The position numbers and the translations under genes are program-made. From positions 310,001 through 374,000 of the forward strand of contig NZ_JAMFLI010000002.1 of the NCBI RefSeq assembly GCF_023502145.1: a stretch of 64,000 nucleotides of DNA. The letters run 5' to 3'. The notes under the pieces are model-generated. The model was not told the origin of the DNA. It did no database searches and worked only from the letters and a program-made list of their open reading frames with translations. The first letter of the stretch is position 1. Each line of letters starts with the position of its first letter. Origin of the DNA: Craterilacuibacter sp. RT1T. GTDB lineage: Bacteria; Pseudomonadota; Gammaproteobacteria; Burkholderiales; Chromobacteriaceae. This document shows positions 48,271-56,413 of the stretch, piece after piece.

Positions 48271-49050
48271 ATGAAGCGTTATATCAAGAGCCTTGCCGTC
48301 GTATTGACGCTGGTGCTGGCCGCGTGTGGCGGCAAGACGGATACCGTGGCCGAAGGCGGGGCGGGGGCCGATAAGGTGTATCGCATGGGCGTGAATGCGG
48401 CATTTGCACCGTTTGAATCGGTGGCTGCCGATGGCAAGTTGCAGGGTTTCGAGATCGAGCTGGCGCAGGCGGTTGCCGATGCAGCAGGGATGAAGGTCGA
48501 GATGGGCAATACCCCTTGGGAAGGGATTTTTAACGGCCTGGCCAATGGTGACAGCGATTTTCTGATGTCGGCGATCACCATTACCGAGCAGCGCAAGGCC
48601 TCCATGGATTTTAGCGAACCTTACTTTGAAGCGACCCAACTGGTCGTGCTGCCTTCTGGCAAGAACATTGCCAAGGCTGAAGAGCTGAAGGGGATGAAGG
48701 TTTCGGTATTGGCCGGCTCCACCGGCGACACCATTGCCCAGAAACTGATGGGCGCGACCAGTACCGATATCAAGCGTTTCGAGTCACTCGATCTGGCACT
48801 CAAGGAGCTGGAGAACGGCGGCGTGCAAGCCACCATCGGCGACAACGGTGTCGTGGCGAACTTCATCACCCATAACGGTGGCGACAAACTGGCCGTGATC
48901 GAGGGCATAGACTTTGACAAGGAGTACTACGGTATCGCCGTGCGCAAGGGCGACACCGAGCTGCTGGAGAAAATCAATGGCGGCATTCGCAAGGTGAAGG
49001 AAGAGGGCACTTACCAGAAAATTTACGAGAAATACTTCGGTAAGGTCTGA
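48271..49050 (+). CDS. Amino-acid ABC transporter substrate-binding lipoprotein
   Basis: Periplasmic binding protein family 3 (polar amino acids), 259 residues. Signal peptide with lipobox LAAC (acylated C19) followed by GGKTD. The ligand-binding segments are clear: GVNAAFAPFESVAADGKLQGFEIELA, DFLMSAITITEQRKASMDFSEPYF, and VSVLAGSTGDTIAQ. It ends KVKEEGTYQKIYEKYFGKV, typical of the family. No permease or ATPase gene adjoins it, so it either joins a transporter encoded elsewhere or has become a sensor or sole binder. Confidence 0.9.
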   Translation: MKRYIKSLAVVLTLVLAACGGKTDTVAEGGAGADKVYRMGVNAAFAPFESVAADGKLQGFEIELAQAVADAAGMKVEMGNTPWEGIFNGLANGDSDFLMSAITITEQRKASMDFSEPYFEATQLVVLPSGKNIAKAEELKGMKVSVLAGSTGDTIAQKLMGATSTDIKRFESLDLALKELENGGVQATIGDNGVVANFITHNGGDKLAVIEGIDFDKEYYGIAVRKGDTELLEKINGGIRKVKEEGTYQKIYEKYFGKV

Positions 49051-49112
49051 TTTAAGGCCCTGCAGCCATGCAGCGCCTGCTGACGCCGCATGGCTTGCTG
49101 TTAAGCGGCGGC

Positions 49113-49985
49113 TTACCTGAGTGTGGCCAGCCGCAATTTGATGGCTGCGCGCGTCACGGGCCCGGCAATGCCGTCGGCCTTGATGTGCGCGGCTTGCTGG
49201 AAGGCGCGCACCGCGCGTGTTGTCGCCGGGCCATAGCGCCCATCCACCTTCAGCTTGGGGTTCGCCCCCAGATCATTTAACGCCTGCTGCAAGCAGCGGC
49301 TGTCATCGTCCGTATCGGCGCGTTGCCACGCGGCTTGATCACTGCTTTGCAATAAGGGCCACAGCCTGGCGAACCAGGCCTTGCGCTCGGCTAAACCGTT
49401 GTAGCCGCCATTGATGGCGCGGGTGATGGCACGCATATCGTTTTTGTCGGACAGCGCATTCAGTTTGCCTTCGCGCCACTCGGCGAGTGCCGGCTTGAGT
49501 GCATGCGCAGGCGCAGTCACCCATTCGGGGTGGGTTTCGAAGTCGACGCCGCAGGCGTCTCCCATACGGCGGTGGTTGCCGCGGCCGGTGGTTTGCAGCA
49601 GGCCGTTGCCGCGAAAACGAAAACCATCCCCCGCTTCGGTATTCCCCAGCTCCCGGGCTTTATGCGCATTGCCCAGCCCATAAACGCGCTCGGCAATCGC
49701 CTCGGGGTGGCCGGCGAGTGCGGCCGCCTGCGCCGGGGTGATGGCGGCGCTATGTTGGCCTACGCCAAAAATCTGGCTTAAACGCGGTGCGCTGTAATTC
49801 ATGTTTTCGCGCAGCACGCTCAAGCCGCCGGTTTCGTGCAGCATCTGCGCCAGAAAGTGGGCAAGCCGTAGCGGTGTATTCAGTTCGTACGCATTCAGCA
49901 GCGCGTCGCCTTCGCGCAAGGCTTGCAGGTATTCGGGTTTGGCCTTGGGAAGTAAAGGGGTCAGGATGTCGACTAGCGTTTTCAT
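49113..49985 (-). CDS. GH19 endolysin-like muramidase/chitinase with peptidoglycan-binding domain
   Basis: 290-residue lysozyme-like protein. The catalytic part (about 1-210) has LAHFLAQMLHETGGLSVLREN with acidic residues E51 and E60, then FRFRGNGLLQTTGRGNH, both typical of glycoside hydrolase 19 phage-type endolysins. A peptidoglycan_binding_1 domain occupies about 225-288 (LGANPKLKVDGRYGPATTRAVRAFQ, DGIAGPVTRAA). There is no signal peptide. No holin or other phage gene is adjacent, so it is probably a domesticated endolysin or a cell wall remodelling enzyme. Confidence 0.85.
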   Translation of the reverse strand: MKTLVDILTPLLPKAKPEYLQALREGDALLNAYELNTPLRLAHFLAQMLHETGGLSVLRENMNYSAPRLSQIFGVGQHSAAITPAQAAALAGHPEAIAERVYGLGNAHKARELGNTEAGDGFRFRGNGLLQTTGRGNHRRMGDACGVDFETHPEWVTAPAHALKPALAEWREGKLNALSDKNDMRAITRAINGGYNGLAERKAWFARLWPLLQSSDQAAWQRADTDDDSRCLQQALNDLGANPKLKVDGRYGPATTRAVRAFQQAAHIKADGIAGPVTRAAIKLRLATLR

Positions 49986-50026
49986 GGCAATGCCCCGCAG
50001 GGTAGAAGCCCCCAGTCTAGGACAAC

Positions 50027-50773
50027 TCAGGGCAGGAACCTGAGCTGGCTAATGCTGTAGCGGCTGGCATCATCATTGCCGCCGAGGCCCTGGCTATCGA
50101 ATACCACGGCGCGCCGGCCATTACCCACGACCGCCCACAAGCATTCTCCCGCTGCGCCATGAAAGCCCTGGCTGTCACTGATGCCGCAGTCCACCACCGC
50201 CAGCAACCCTTGCCAGCCTTTGCCATGCAGGGCATGCGCCGGATAGCTGCCGTTACGCCCGTGCGCGACCCAGCCTTGCGCCGTGCGCTCGAATACCGCC
50301 TGCTGCGTCGCGATGTTTTCCCAAGCGCCGCTAAACACTTCGGCACTCAAGCTGGGTGCAGGGTCGCCCCCGAGTGCGATACAGTTTTTGCTGTCACGAC
50401 AGCCGCGGCTGGGCGGGCGGCTGAGCGGGTAAGGAAAGGCGATGCCCAGCGTGGTGTCGCTCAAATTGCGCCACGCCGAATTCAGTGCCTGCAGTCGTGT
50501 GCGGTAAGCCGCGCTCAGGCAGGACACCTCGCGGCAGCGATCACGCGTGCCGGCGAGCCAGGCGCGTTGCTGCGTCTTGAGTAAAGCGGGCTTGGGCGAG
50601 GCGGCCAGCGTGGCACGATAGAGGGTGGCGAGCGCCTTGTCCTGTGCGATCAGGGCGGGCTCGGCGCAGATCAGCCGCTCGCTTAGGCTGGCCGCACGCT
50701 GGCAGTCAAAGGCCTGCGCGCCTGCAGGCAAGAGCAGGGCCGCAGGCAGCAGCCAGTTTGCCGCGCTCACCAT
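50027..50773 (-). CDS. Exported protein with LprI/DUF1311-like N-terminal domain
   Basis: 248 residues with a signal peptide (cut after AQA, about residue 20). The mature protein begins FDCQRAASLSERLICAEPALIAQDKALATLY, the cysteine-containing helical pattern of the lysozyme-inhibitor LprI N-terminal/DUF1311 domain, continuing to CREVSCLSAAYRTRL. The C-terminal half (about 120-248) with paired cysteines and GKGWQGLLAVVDCG is unrecognised. Start overlaps the TPM gene by 7 bases, so it is the last gene of the lemA-TPM group. Confidence 0.72.
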   Translation of the reverse strand: MVSAANWLLPAALLLPAGAQAFDCQRAASLSERLICAEPALIAQDKALATLYRATLAASPKPALLKTQQRAWLAGTRDRCREVSCLSAAYRTRLQALNSAWRNLSDTTLGIAFPYPLSRPPSRGCRDSKNCIALGGDPAPSLSAEVFSGAWENIATQQAVFERTAQGWVAHGRNGSYPAHALHGKGWQGLLAVVDCGISDSQGFHGAAGECLWAVVGNGRRAVVFDSQGLGGNDDASRYSISQLRFLP

Positions 50774-51270
50774 ACGACAGGCCGATCGGCAAGTTCATTG
50801 GGCTTTGCCGTGCCGTTTGCCGGGTAGTGCTGCTGTAACAGCTGCGTCAGCGCTGCAATGCCGGCAAGAGATCCCTGCTCGAACTGCCCCTGGCGAAAGG
50901 CGGCTTCCATGGTGTGGCAAATTGCTTCCCATTGTGCCGGCGCCACGCGTGCGCTGATGCCGCGATCGGCAACGATTTCGACATCACGCTCTGCCAGCAG
51001 CAGATAGATCAGTACGCCGTTATTGTGCTCGGTGTCCCATACGCGCAAGCGTGAAAACACCTCGATCGCGCGTTCACGCGCCGGCGTGCCGGCGAGCAGG
51101 GCGCGCCCGGACAGTGCGCCTTCTACCGCGAAACACAGCTGGGCACCATGGCTTTGCTCGCCTGCGCGAATGGCGTGTTCGATGGTGTCCAGTAGCGCAG
51201 GGCCAAAGCAGCGCCTGAGCTGCCAGCTGCTTAAGCTGAGGTGGCGCACGATGCGTGTCAGTTTCGTCAT
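50767..51270 (-). CDS. TPM-domain protein without signal peptide
   Basis: 167-residue TPM (TLP18.3/Psb32/MOLO-1) domain protein. Conserved segments: SHGAQLCFAVEG, REREIEVF-like RERAIEVFSRLRVWDTEHNNGVLIYLLLAERDVEIVADRGI, and WEAICHTMEAAFRQGQFEQGSLAGI. The start at 51270 (TAATG overlap with the preceding gene) is favoured because GGGGAG lies a suitable distance upstream. It is the cytoplasmic- or membrane-surface-facing companion often found after a YgcG-type TPM protein. Confidence 0.85.
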   Translation of the reverse strand: MTKLTRIVRHLSLSSWQLRRCFGPALLDTIEHAIRAGEQSHGAQLCFAVEGALSGRALLAGTPARERAIEVFSRLRVWDTEHNNGVLIYLLLAERDVEIVADRGISARVAPAQWEAICHTMEAAFRQGQFEQGSLAGIAALTQLLQQHYPANGTAKPNELADRPVVW

Positions 51271-52127
51271 TACCATCTCCCCGAGGCGCCGCCGCCGCCA
51301 AAACCCCCGCCGCCTCCGCCGAAGCCGCCGCCAAACCCTCCGCCATGTCCGCGACTGCGTCCCGAGCCGCTGCGGCTATAAGCGGCCATGTTGCCCATGA
51401 GGGTCAGGACAAAAGCCATCAGGCCGGCCAGCAGGGCGAGGATGCCCACGCCCAAAATCAGCCACACTGCGATGGCGATGCCGCCGCCGGTGAGCAGCGC
51501 CGCCGGCAAGCGCCCGATCAGGCTGCGCAATACGGCACCGCCGATAAACACCGCCATCAGCAGCAGCGGCGCCAGTTCGGACAGCTGCGTTTGCAGGGAT
51601 GGCTGCGCCGGCTTGGGGGCGGGCAAGGCTTCGCCCTGAATCACCGCCATCATGCGGCTGAGGCCGGCTTCCAGCCCGGCGTAAAACTGGCCCTGTTTGA
51701 AAGCCGGCACGATCACTTCGCTGATAATGCGTTTGCTGGTGGCATCGTTCAGCGCCCCTTCCAGGCCGTAGCCGACCTCGATGCGCAAGGCGCGATCGTC
51801 CTTGGCGACCACTAGCAGCGCCCCGTCATCCACTCCCTTGCGCCCCAGCTTCCATTGCTCGGCCGCGCGTAGCCCGTATTGCTCTATGGTTTCATCGCCG
51901 GTTGTGGGCACCAGCAAGAGTGCAATCTGGCTGCCTGTTTGCGCGTCAAACGCGGCGAGCCGGGCCTCCAGCGTCGCGCTTTGCTCGGGGCTTAAAGTGC
52001 CGGTCAGGTCGGTGACATGGGCGTTCAAGGGCGGTATGGCCACCTGCTGCGCATGCGCCAGCCCACCCCATAGCGGCAGCAACAGGGCAAGCGCCGCGAG
52101 CAGATGCCGCACGCGCAGGCTGATCAT
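51270..52127 (-). CDS. YgcG-type TPM-domain membrane protein
   Basis: 285 residues: signal peptide (to about 26, AHA-QQ), periplasmic TPM domain (about 30-165: VTDLTGTLSPEQ, TGSQIALLLVPTTGDETIEQY, VDDGALLVVAKDDRALRIEVGYGLEGAL), two or three membrane helices (about 180-250) and a cytoplasmic C-terminus of Gly/Ser/Arg repeats ending GGGASGRW. Such low-complexity tails are standard in this family. Translationally coupled to lemA (4-base overlap) and to the second TPM gene (TAATG). Confidence 0.9.
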   Translation of the reverse strand: MISLRVRHLLAALALLLPLWGGLAHAQQVAIPPLNAHVTDLTGTLSPEQSATLEARLAAFDAQTGSQIALLLVPTTGDETIEQYGLRAAEQWKLGRKGVDDGALLVVAKDDRALRIEVGYGLEGALNDATSKRIISEVIVPAFKQGQFYAGLEAGLSRMMAVIQGEALPAPKPAQPSLQTQLSELAPLLLMAVFIGGAVLRSLIGRLPAALLTGGGIAIAVWLILGVGILALLAGLMAFVLTLMGNMAAYSRSGSGRSRGHGGGFGGGFGGGGGGFGGGGASGRW

Positions 52128-52747
52128 TGCGCCGGCACCGGTGCAGGAGTGGCGGGATTGTTACCGAAATCGACGGTCGGCGCGGTAGAGATGGCCTGCT
52201 CGTTCTCCACGCTGAAATTGGGTTTGACCTGATAACCCATGGCCATCGCCGTCAGGTTGGAGGGAAAGCTGCGCACGCTCAGATTGTATGCTTGCACCGC
52301 CTTGATGTAGCGGTTGCGCGCCACGGTAATGCGGTTTTCCGTGCCTTCCAGCTGGGCCTGCAAGTCACGAAAGCCGGTGTCCGACTTCAGTTGCGGATAG
52401 CTTTCCGCCACGGCCAGCAGGCGCGACAGCGCGCCGCCCAGTTGCGCCTGATTCTGCTGAAAACGCGCAAGCGCCGCCGGATCATTCGCCAGCTCAGGCG
52501 TCATTTGCATGCTGCCCACCCGCGAGCGCGCCTCGGTGACCTGGAGCAGGACGTCTTTTTCATGGCTGGCATAGCCTTGCACGGTGCGCACCAGATTGGG
52601 CACCAGATCGGCGCGGCGCTGGTACTGGTTCAACACCTCGGACCAGTTCGCTTTCACCTGCTCGTCGGTCGATTGCAGGGTGTTGTAGCCGCAGCCACTC
52701 AGTGTGGCGAGGCCAAGCGCCCATAAAAACATCCACAGTTGTCGCAT
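52124..52747 (-). CDS. LemA family lipoprotein
   Basis: 207 residues with a lipobox LSGC (C19). The LemA core is visible: NTLQSTDEQVKANWSEVLNQYQRRADLVPNLV, then helical segments with SRLLAVAESYPQLKSD and ENRITVARNRYIKAVQAYN. The C-terminal tail is Pro/Ala-rich. LemA and TPM proteins are regularly encoded together; their joint role at the envelope is not settled. It is the first gene of a four-gene unit going down to 50027. Confidence 0.92.
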   Translation of the reverse strand: MRQLWMFLWALGLATLSGCGYNTLQSTDEQVKANWSEVLNQYQRRADLVPNLVRTVQGYASHEKDVLLQVTEARSRVGSMQMTPELANDPAALARFQQNQAQLGGALSRLLAVAESYPQLKSDTGFRDLQAQLEGTENRITVARNRYIKAVQAYNLSVRSFPSNLTAMAMGYQVKPNFSVENEQAISTAPTVDFGNNPATPAPVPAQ

Positions 52748-52971
52748 GCTCTGCTCCTTAACTGAAACGGGGTGGAAATGAGAGAAAAGGCTGGCCTCAC
52801 CAGCGTAGGACAGGACAAGGGCCGCAGTGGGGCGCGATGGTCTGGCGCGTCACGGCGCGGGCCCGCTTGCGCGAACTGGGGCTGGCTAAAGCACAACAGG
52901 CCGATATCAAACGGCAGATGTCGGAGGTGCATGCTGTTAAGATAACATTTATTTATGACTGGGGGTGGTGC

Positions 52972-53220
52972 ATGGCGTATCGGTTGATCTATGTGGCATT
53001 TGGCTTGGCCATTCTCTATTTCGAAGCGGCCTTGCTGGACGGCTATGCCGGGCTGTCCGGCTTGCAGCTATTGCTGGCACCACTGGAAGCCTGTCAGGCG
53101 CTGGGTTTTTCCCTGGCTTTTGGTCTGGGGTTGCCGGCATGGCTGGCATTGGGCCTGTCCGCACTTTTAATGTTGCTGCCGGTCTGGCTGCTGCCGCGCA
53201 GACTGTTGCGGCGCAGATAG
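52972..53220 (+). CDS. Small membrane protein, 82 residues
   Basis: Two or three hydrophobic segments (LIYVAFGLAILYFEAALLDG, LQLLLAPLEACQALGF, LALGLSALLMLLPVWLL) ending in a strongly basic tail PRRLLRRR. The ATG at 52972 follows GGGGGTGG. The open frame continues upstream but that part is not hydrophobic and has no start signal. No family recognised. It stands directly upstream of the transglutaminase-like gene in the same direction. Confidence 0.6.
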   Translation: MAYRLIYVAFGLAILYFEAALLDGYAGLSGLQLLLAPLEACQALGFSLAFGLGLPAWLALGLSALLMLLPVWLLPRRLLRRR

Positions 53221-53284
53221 TTCGCAGCCGGGCGCAGTTTATCGTCCGCTTGGATAGTGGCTGCGTGAGTCATGGGGCAAATGA

Positions 53285-54196
53285 ATGGCGGAAGATTTTT
53301 CTTATTGCAAGTGTCCACAGTGCGGGCGTGCCAACCGCATTGATCGGCAGCGTGCGGCGTCGCACCGGCCGGTGTGCGGGCAGTGTGCTGCGCCGTTATC
53401 CGGCGCGCGGCGCCAGCCTCCCGCCGTACTGATCTTGCTGGGCGTACTGGTATTGGCCTTGCCGGCCAGCCAGTGGGCGATGCCCTACCTTGGCCGAACT
53501 GCCGCGCTATGGAGTGCGGTGCTGTGTGTCTGGCTGGTGCTGCGTTACTACCGCGCAACATTCGATGCTGTCTGGAAAGTGATGCTGACCATGTTTGGCC
53601 TCAGCGTATGCCTGCTGCTATACGACCGCAGCCCGGAAGCGGGGGCGCTGAAGCTTGCCGGTATTGCGGCCATCTGGCAGGCGCCTGCCGGCACTTTGCG
53701 CAGCGAGCCGCACCGGGATTACCTCGCCGCCGTAGATGCGCGCGATGCGCAAATCAATGTGCTGGCCTCACAACTGGTCAGGGGCTGCGCCACGCGCGAT
53801 CAGGCTTGCGAGGCGGACAGCATCGCGCGCTTTGTCGCCGACCGTATCGATTACCGCAACGATCCGGATGGCGGGCGCGACTATATCAAGCCGCCACGGC
53901 AGACGCTGGCGGCGCAGGCAGGCGATTGCGAGGATAAAACCATCCTCGCCGTCAGTCTGCTGGAAACGCTGGGCATCCGTAGTGTGATGGCGTTCGAGCC
54001 GGGGCATGTCTATCCGATGGCGTGCTTCGATCAAATCCCCGAAGCACTGCAAGGCAAAGCGGGCCGTCAAATTGCCGGCGCCGGCAACTGCTTTGCGCTG
54101 GAGCCCACCGCGAAAAATTCCGGTCTGGGGGTAGAGAAAGACGCCAGCCGAATCGAAGCGGCTTATCTGGTAAAAGGAGGGCAGCGCCTTGACTAA
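53285..54196 (+). CDS. Membrane protein with zinc ribbon and transglutaminase-like domain
   Basis: 303 residues. The N-terminus has two CxxC pairs (YCKCPQCGRAN and VCGQCAAP) forming a likely zinc ribbon, then two or three membrane helices (about 45-115) and a transglutaminase-like domain (about 140-290). The catalytic cysteine is in AGDCEDKTILAVSLLETLGI and the histidine in EPGHVYPMACF. Such domains cleave or cross-link peptides; a periplasmic or outward domain is likely from the helix layout. Its end overlaps the next gene by 8 bases, so the pair probably acts together. Confidence 0.78.
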   Translation: MAEDFSYCKCPQCGRANRIDRQRAASHRPVCGQCAAPLSGARRQPPAVLILLGVLVLALPASQWAMPYLGRTAALWSAVLCVWLVLRYYRATFDAVWKVMLTMFGLSVCLLLYDRSPEAGALKLAGIAAIWQAPAGTLRSEPHRDYLAAVDARDAQINVLASQLVRGCATRDQACEADSIARFVADRIDYRNDPDGGRDYIKPPRQTLAAQAGDCEDKTILAVSLLETLGIRSVMAFEPGHVYPMACFDQIPEALQGKAGRQIAGAGNCFALEPTAKNSGLGVEKDASRIEAAYLVKGGQRLD

Positions 54197-55319
54197 GCAT
54201 GGCTGGCGTGGCGCACGTTTGGCATTGGGGCTGTTGCTGGCCATGTTGGGGGGCGGCGCATGGGCGTCGGCGTTGTTTATCGAACACTTGCCCGATGGCC
54301 GTACCCAGCTTGCGCTGTCGGGCAACGGGCGCTGGGCGGAGACGGTGCAGATTGAAGTCACGCCGGCCTGGGCCTTGCAAGCCTCGACACAAGCGTGGCC
54401 GATGCAAGTGGAAATCAGGCCGGAAGAAGTGCGCCGGGTGATTGCCGAGATCAGGCTGGCACCGGGTGCGCAGGTCAGCTTCAATCGTCAAAGCCAGCCC
54501 GGACTGGCTTCGGCGCAGCATCAGGATAGCTACCCGTATTTGCGGCCTATTCCTGCGATGGGGGCGCTTGCTGCGGGCAGCGCACAAGGGCGGGCGGTGC
54601 TGGGCGAGGCGGTACTGGTCGCGCGCGACGGCATCGTGGTGCGGGCCGAGGCGCATGACGACGCCGGCTATGTGCTTGTCGCCCATGCGGACGGTACGCT
54701 GGGGCGTTATAGCGGGGTCAGGCCGGCCATGGATTTGCAGCCGGGGCGCTATGTCAATCGTGGCGGGGTGCTGGGGCAGGGGGTGGGCCATTACACCATT
54801 GAGTTCAGTGTGCTGCGCCCGGTCAGGGGGCGTGCCGATGGGCTGGGTCAGCAGGCGGTGGCCTCCGCCGTGTGGGAGGCAGCCGAGCGTGATGTGCGTT
54901 CTGTCTCGCGCCTGCCCGCGCTGCCGGACGGCCCGCCTGCCGCCGAGATGGTGCCACCCGTGGCGCAGGCTGCGCCCGCCCGGCTGTCAGGCCCGGTTCG
55001 GGAGGATGTAAAGTTTGTCGCACAGGTGCTCGCGGTGACGGCCGGGCTGCTGTTTGTCTTTCCTTTACGCAGGCGGCCTGCAGCGGCTAAGCGGTCGGCA
55101 CGCCCGCAGCCGGCGTCATCTAAATCCTTTGCGCCGACTCAAGCGCCTGATGCGCAGGTTAATCTTGATGCCTACGCCAGTTTGCTGCGGGCCGTGGGCG
55201 GGGATGTGGCGCTGGCTCAGCGGCTGTTGGCTTATGAAGTCAAGCGTGGCAGCCATTCGGCTGATGCCGCGCAAGCGGCGCTGGAGCGTTTGCAGCGGGA
55301 TAGGGGGCGAAGTGGTTAG
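54189..55319 (+). CDS. Exported protein with degenerate M23 (LytM-like) domain
   Basis: 376 residues. A TTG at 54189 is used because GGAG lies 8 bases upstream and the product has a signal peptide (cut after about residue 26). After a beta-rich domain (28-110), residues about 135-220 resemble an M23/LytM fold: VRAEAHDDAGYVLVAHADGTLGRYSGV, then GRYVNRGGVLGQG and HYTIEFSVLRP where HLHFE would carry the zinc ligand. The essential His-x-His is missing, so it is likely a pseudo-enzyme such as an amidase activator. A membrane helix (about 280-297) and a cytoplasmic tail with VNLDAYASLLRAVGGDVALAQRLL follow. Confidence 0.68.
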   Translation: MTKHGWRGARLALGLLLAMLGGGAWASALFIEHLPDGRTQLALSGNGRWAETVQIEVTPAWALQASTQAWPMQVEIRPEEVRRVIAEIRLAPGAQVSFNRQSQPGLASAQHQDSYPYLRPIPAMGALAAGSAQGRAVLGEAVLVARDGIVVRAEAHDDAGYVLVAHADGTLGRYSGVRPAMDLQPGRYVNRGGVLGQGVGHYTIEFSVLRPVRGRADGLGQQAVASAVWEAAERDVRSVSRLPALPDGPPAAEMVPPVAQAAPARLSGPVREDVKFVAQVLAVTAGLLFVFPLRRRPAAAKRSARPQPASSKSFAPTQAPDAQVNLDAYASLLRAVGGDVALAQRLLAYEVKRGSHSADAAQAALERLQRDRGRSG

Positions 55320-55326
55320 CGTAGTG

Positions 55327-55800
55327 GCTTTGGGGTGGGGGCTTCCCATTGGCGCGGCGGGTTCGTGGGGTTTTTGTAGATGGGTTAGCCGCTGGTGGCG
55401 GCGTAACCCATCACACAGCCAGTGGTCAGGGTGGAGTCCGCTGCGCGGACGTATTGGATTGCCGCTTCCGCGCGGCGGACGGGGGTATTTCTTTTGTCTC
55501 GCCAAAAGAAATACCCGAAAGAAAAGGCGACCCGAAGCCGCTGCGAAACCCCGCGCCCAAGCCGTCCGCCAAGGCGCCGCCTAACTCGCGGCTCGCTACC
55601 GCGATCCGCTCAAACAGGAGGCGGCTTAAAACCTTGGCGGGCGGCTTGGGTGCGGCTTGCGGCTACGGGGCTTGGGTGGCTCTCCATTGGCGTGGTGGAT
55701 TTGTAGGGTGGGTTAGCCGCCAACGGCGGCGTAACCCACAGAAAATTGCGCCTTGCAAATAGTCGGTGGGTTACGGCCTGCGGCCTAACCCACCCTACGT
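55327..55800. repeat. 475-bp tandem unit, copy 1
   Basis: Non-coding unit repeated directly downstream with few differences (start shared GCTTTGGGGTGGGGGCTTC, one single-base insertion near position 55379). It contains an imperfect hairpin based on ATGGGTTAGCCGC/GGCGTAACCCAT (55379-55411), a perfect 14-bp inverted repeat GGGTATTTCTTTTG/CAAAAGAAATACCC (55483-55516, 6-base loop), and a 96-bp element with its own terminal repeats (55703-55798). Open frames in it have no start signals and shift between copies. Confidence 0.85.
55703..55798. mobile_element. 96-bp inverted-repeat element inside tandem copy 1
   Basis: Bounded by perfect 14-bp terminal inverted repeats GTAGGGTGGGTTAG and CTAACCCACCCTAC. 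Inside are two smaller hairpins (GCCGCC-AAC-GGCGGC, and GGCC-TGC-GGCC flanked by GTGGGTTAC/TAACCCACC). It resembles, from memory, a widely scattered GTAGGGTGGG type of intergenic repeat in proteobacteria. No transposase. Confidence 0.65.
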
Positions 55801-56276
55801 GCTTTGGGGTGGGGGCTTCTCATTGGCGCGGCGGGTTCGTGGGGTTTTTGTAGGATGGGTTAGCCGCTGCCAGCGGCGTAACCCATCACACAGCCAGAGG
55901 TCAGGGTGGAGTCCGCTGCGCGGACGTATTGGATTGCCGCTTCCGCGCGGCGGACGGGGGTATTTCTTTTGTCTCGCCAAAAGAAATACCCGAAAGAAAA
56001 GGCGACCCGAAGCCGCTGCGAAACCCCGCGCCCAAGCCGCCCGCCAAGGCGCCGCCTAACTCGCGGCTCGCTACCGCGATCCGCTCAAACAGGAGGCGGC
56101 TTAAAACCTTGGCGGCCAGCTTCGCCGCGGCTTGCGGCTACGGGGGTGAGGTGGCTCCCCATTGGCGTGGTTGATTTTGTAGGGTGGGTTAGCCGCCAAC
56201 GGCGGCGTAATCCACAGAAAATTGCGCCTTGCAAATAGTCGGTGGGTTACGGCCTGCGGCCTAACCCACCCTACGT
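55801..56276. repeat. 475-bp tandem unit, copy 2
   Basis: Follows copy 1 without a gap. The palindrome of copy 1 at 55483-55516 recurs at 55958-55991, an offset of exactly 475. Differences by eye are scattered substitutions (for example GCCAGAGGTC for GCCAGTGGTC) and one indel, so the duplication is fairly recent. After it the sequence changes abruptly to AT-rich DNA. Confidence 0.85.
56179..56274. mobile_element. 96-bp inverted-repeat element inside tandem copy 2
   Basis: Same element as at 55703-55798 with identical 14-bp ends (56179-56192 and 56261-56274) and one visible change in the first inner stem (TAATCCACA for TAACCCACA). Confidence 0.65.
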
Positions 56277-56413
56277 GCTATGTGCTTTTATTTTTCAAGG
56301 TCGGTTCTGAAAGATGTGGATCCGTCTATTTGTATTATTTTTCCGGATTTTATATTGTTATTTTGTGAGTATAGTCCGCACGCCCGTTCGGAGCAGCCAA
56401 TCATAAATCCGGA

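Noticed and set aside
55349-56238. Several open frames in the tandem repeat region
   Set aside because: They appear twice because of the duplication, lack start signals, and are interrupted differently in the two copies. Treated as non-coding.
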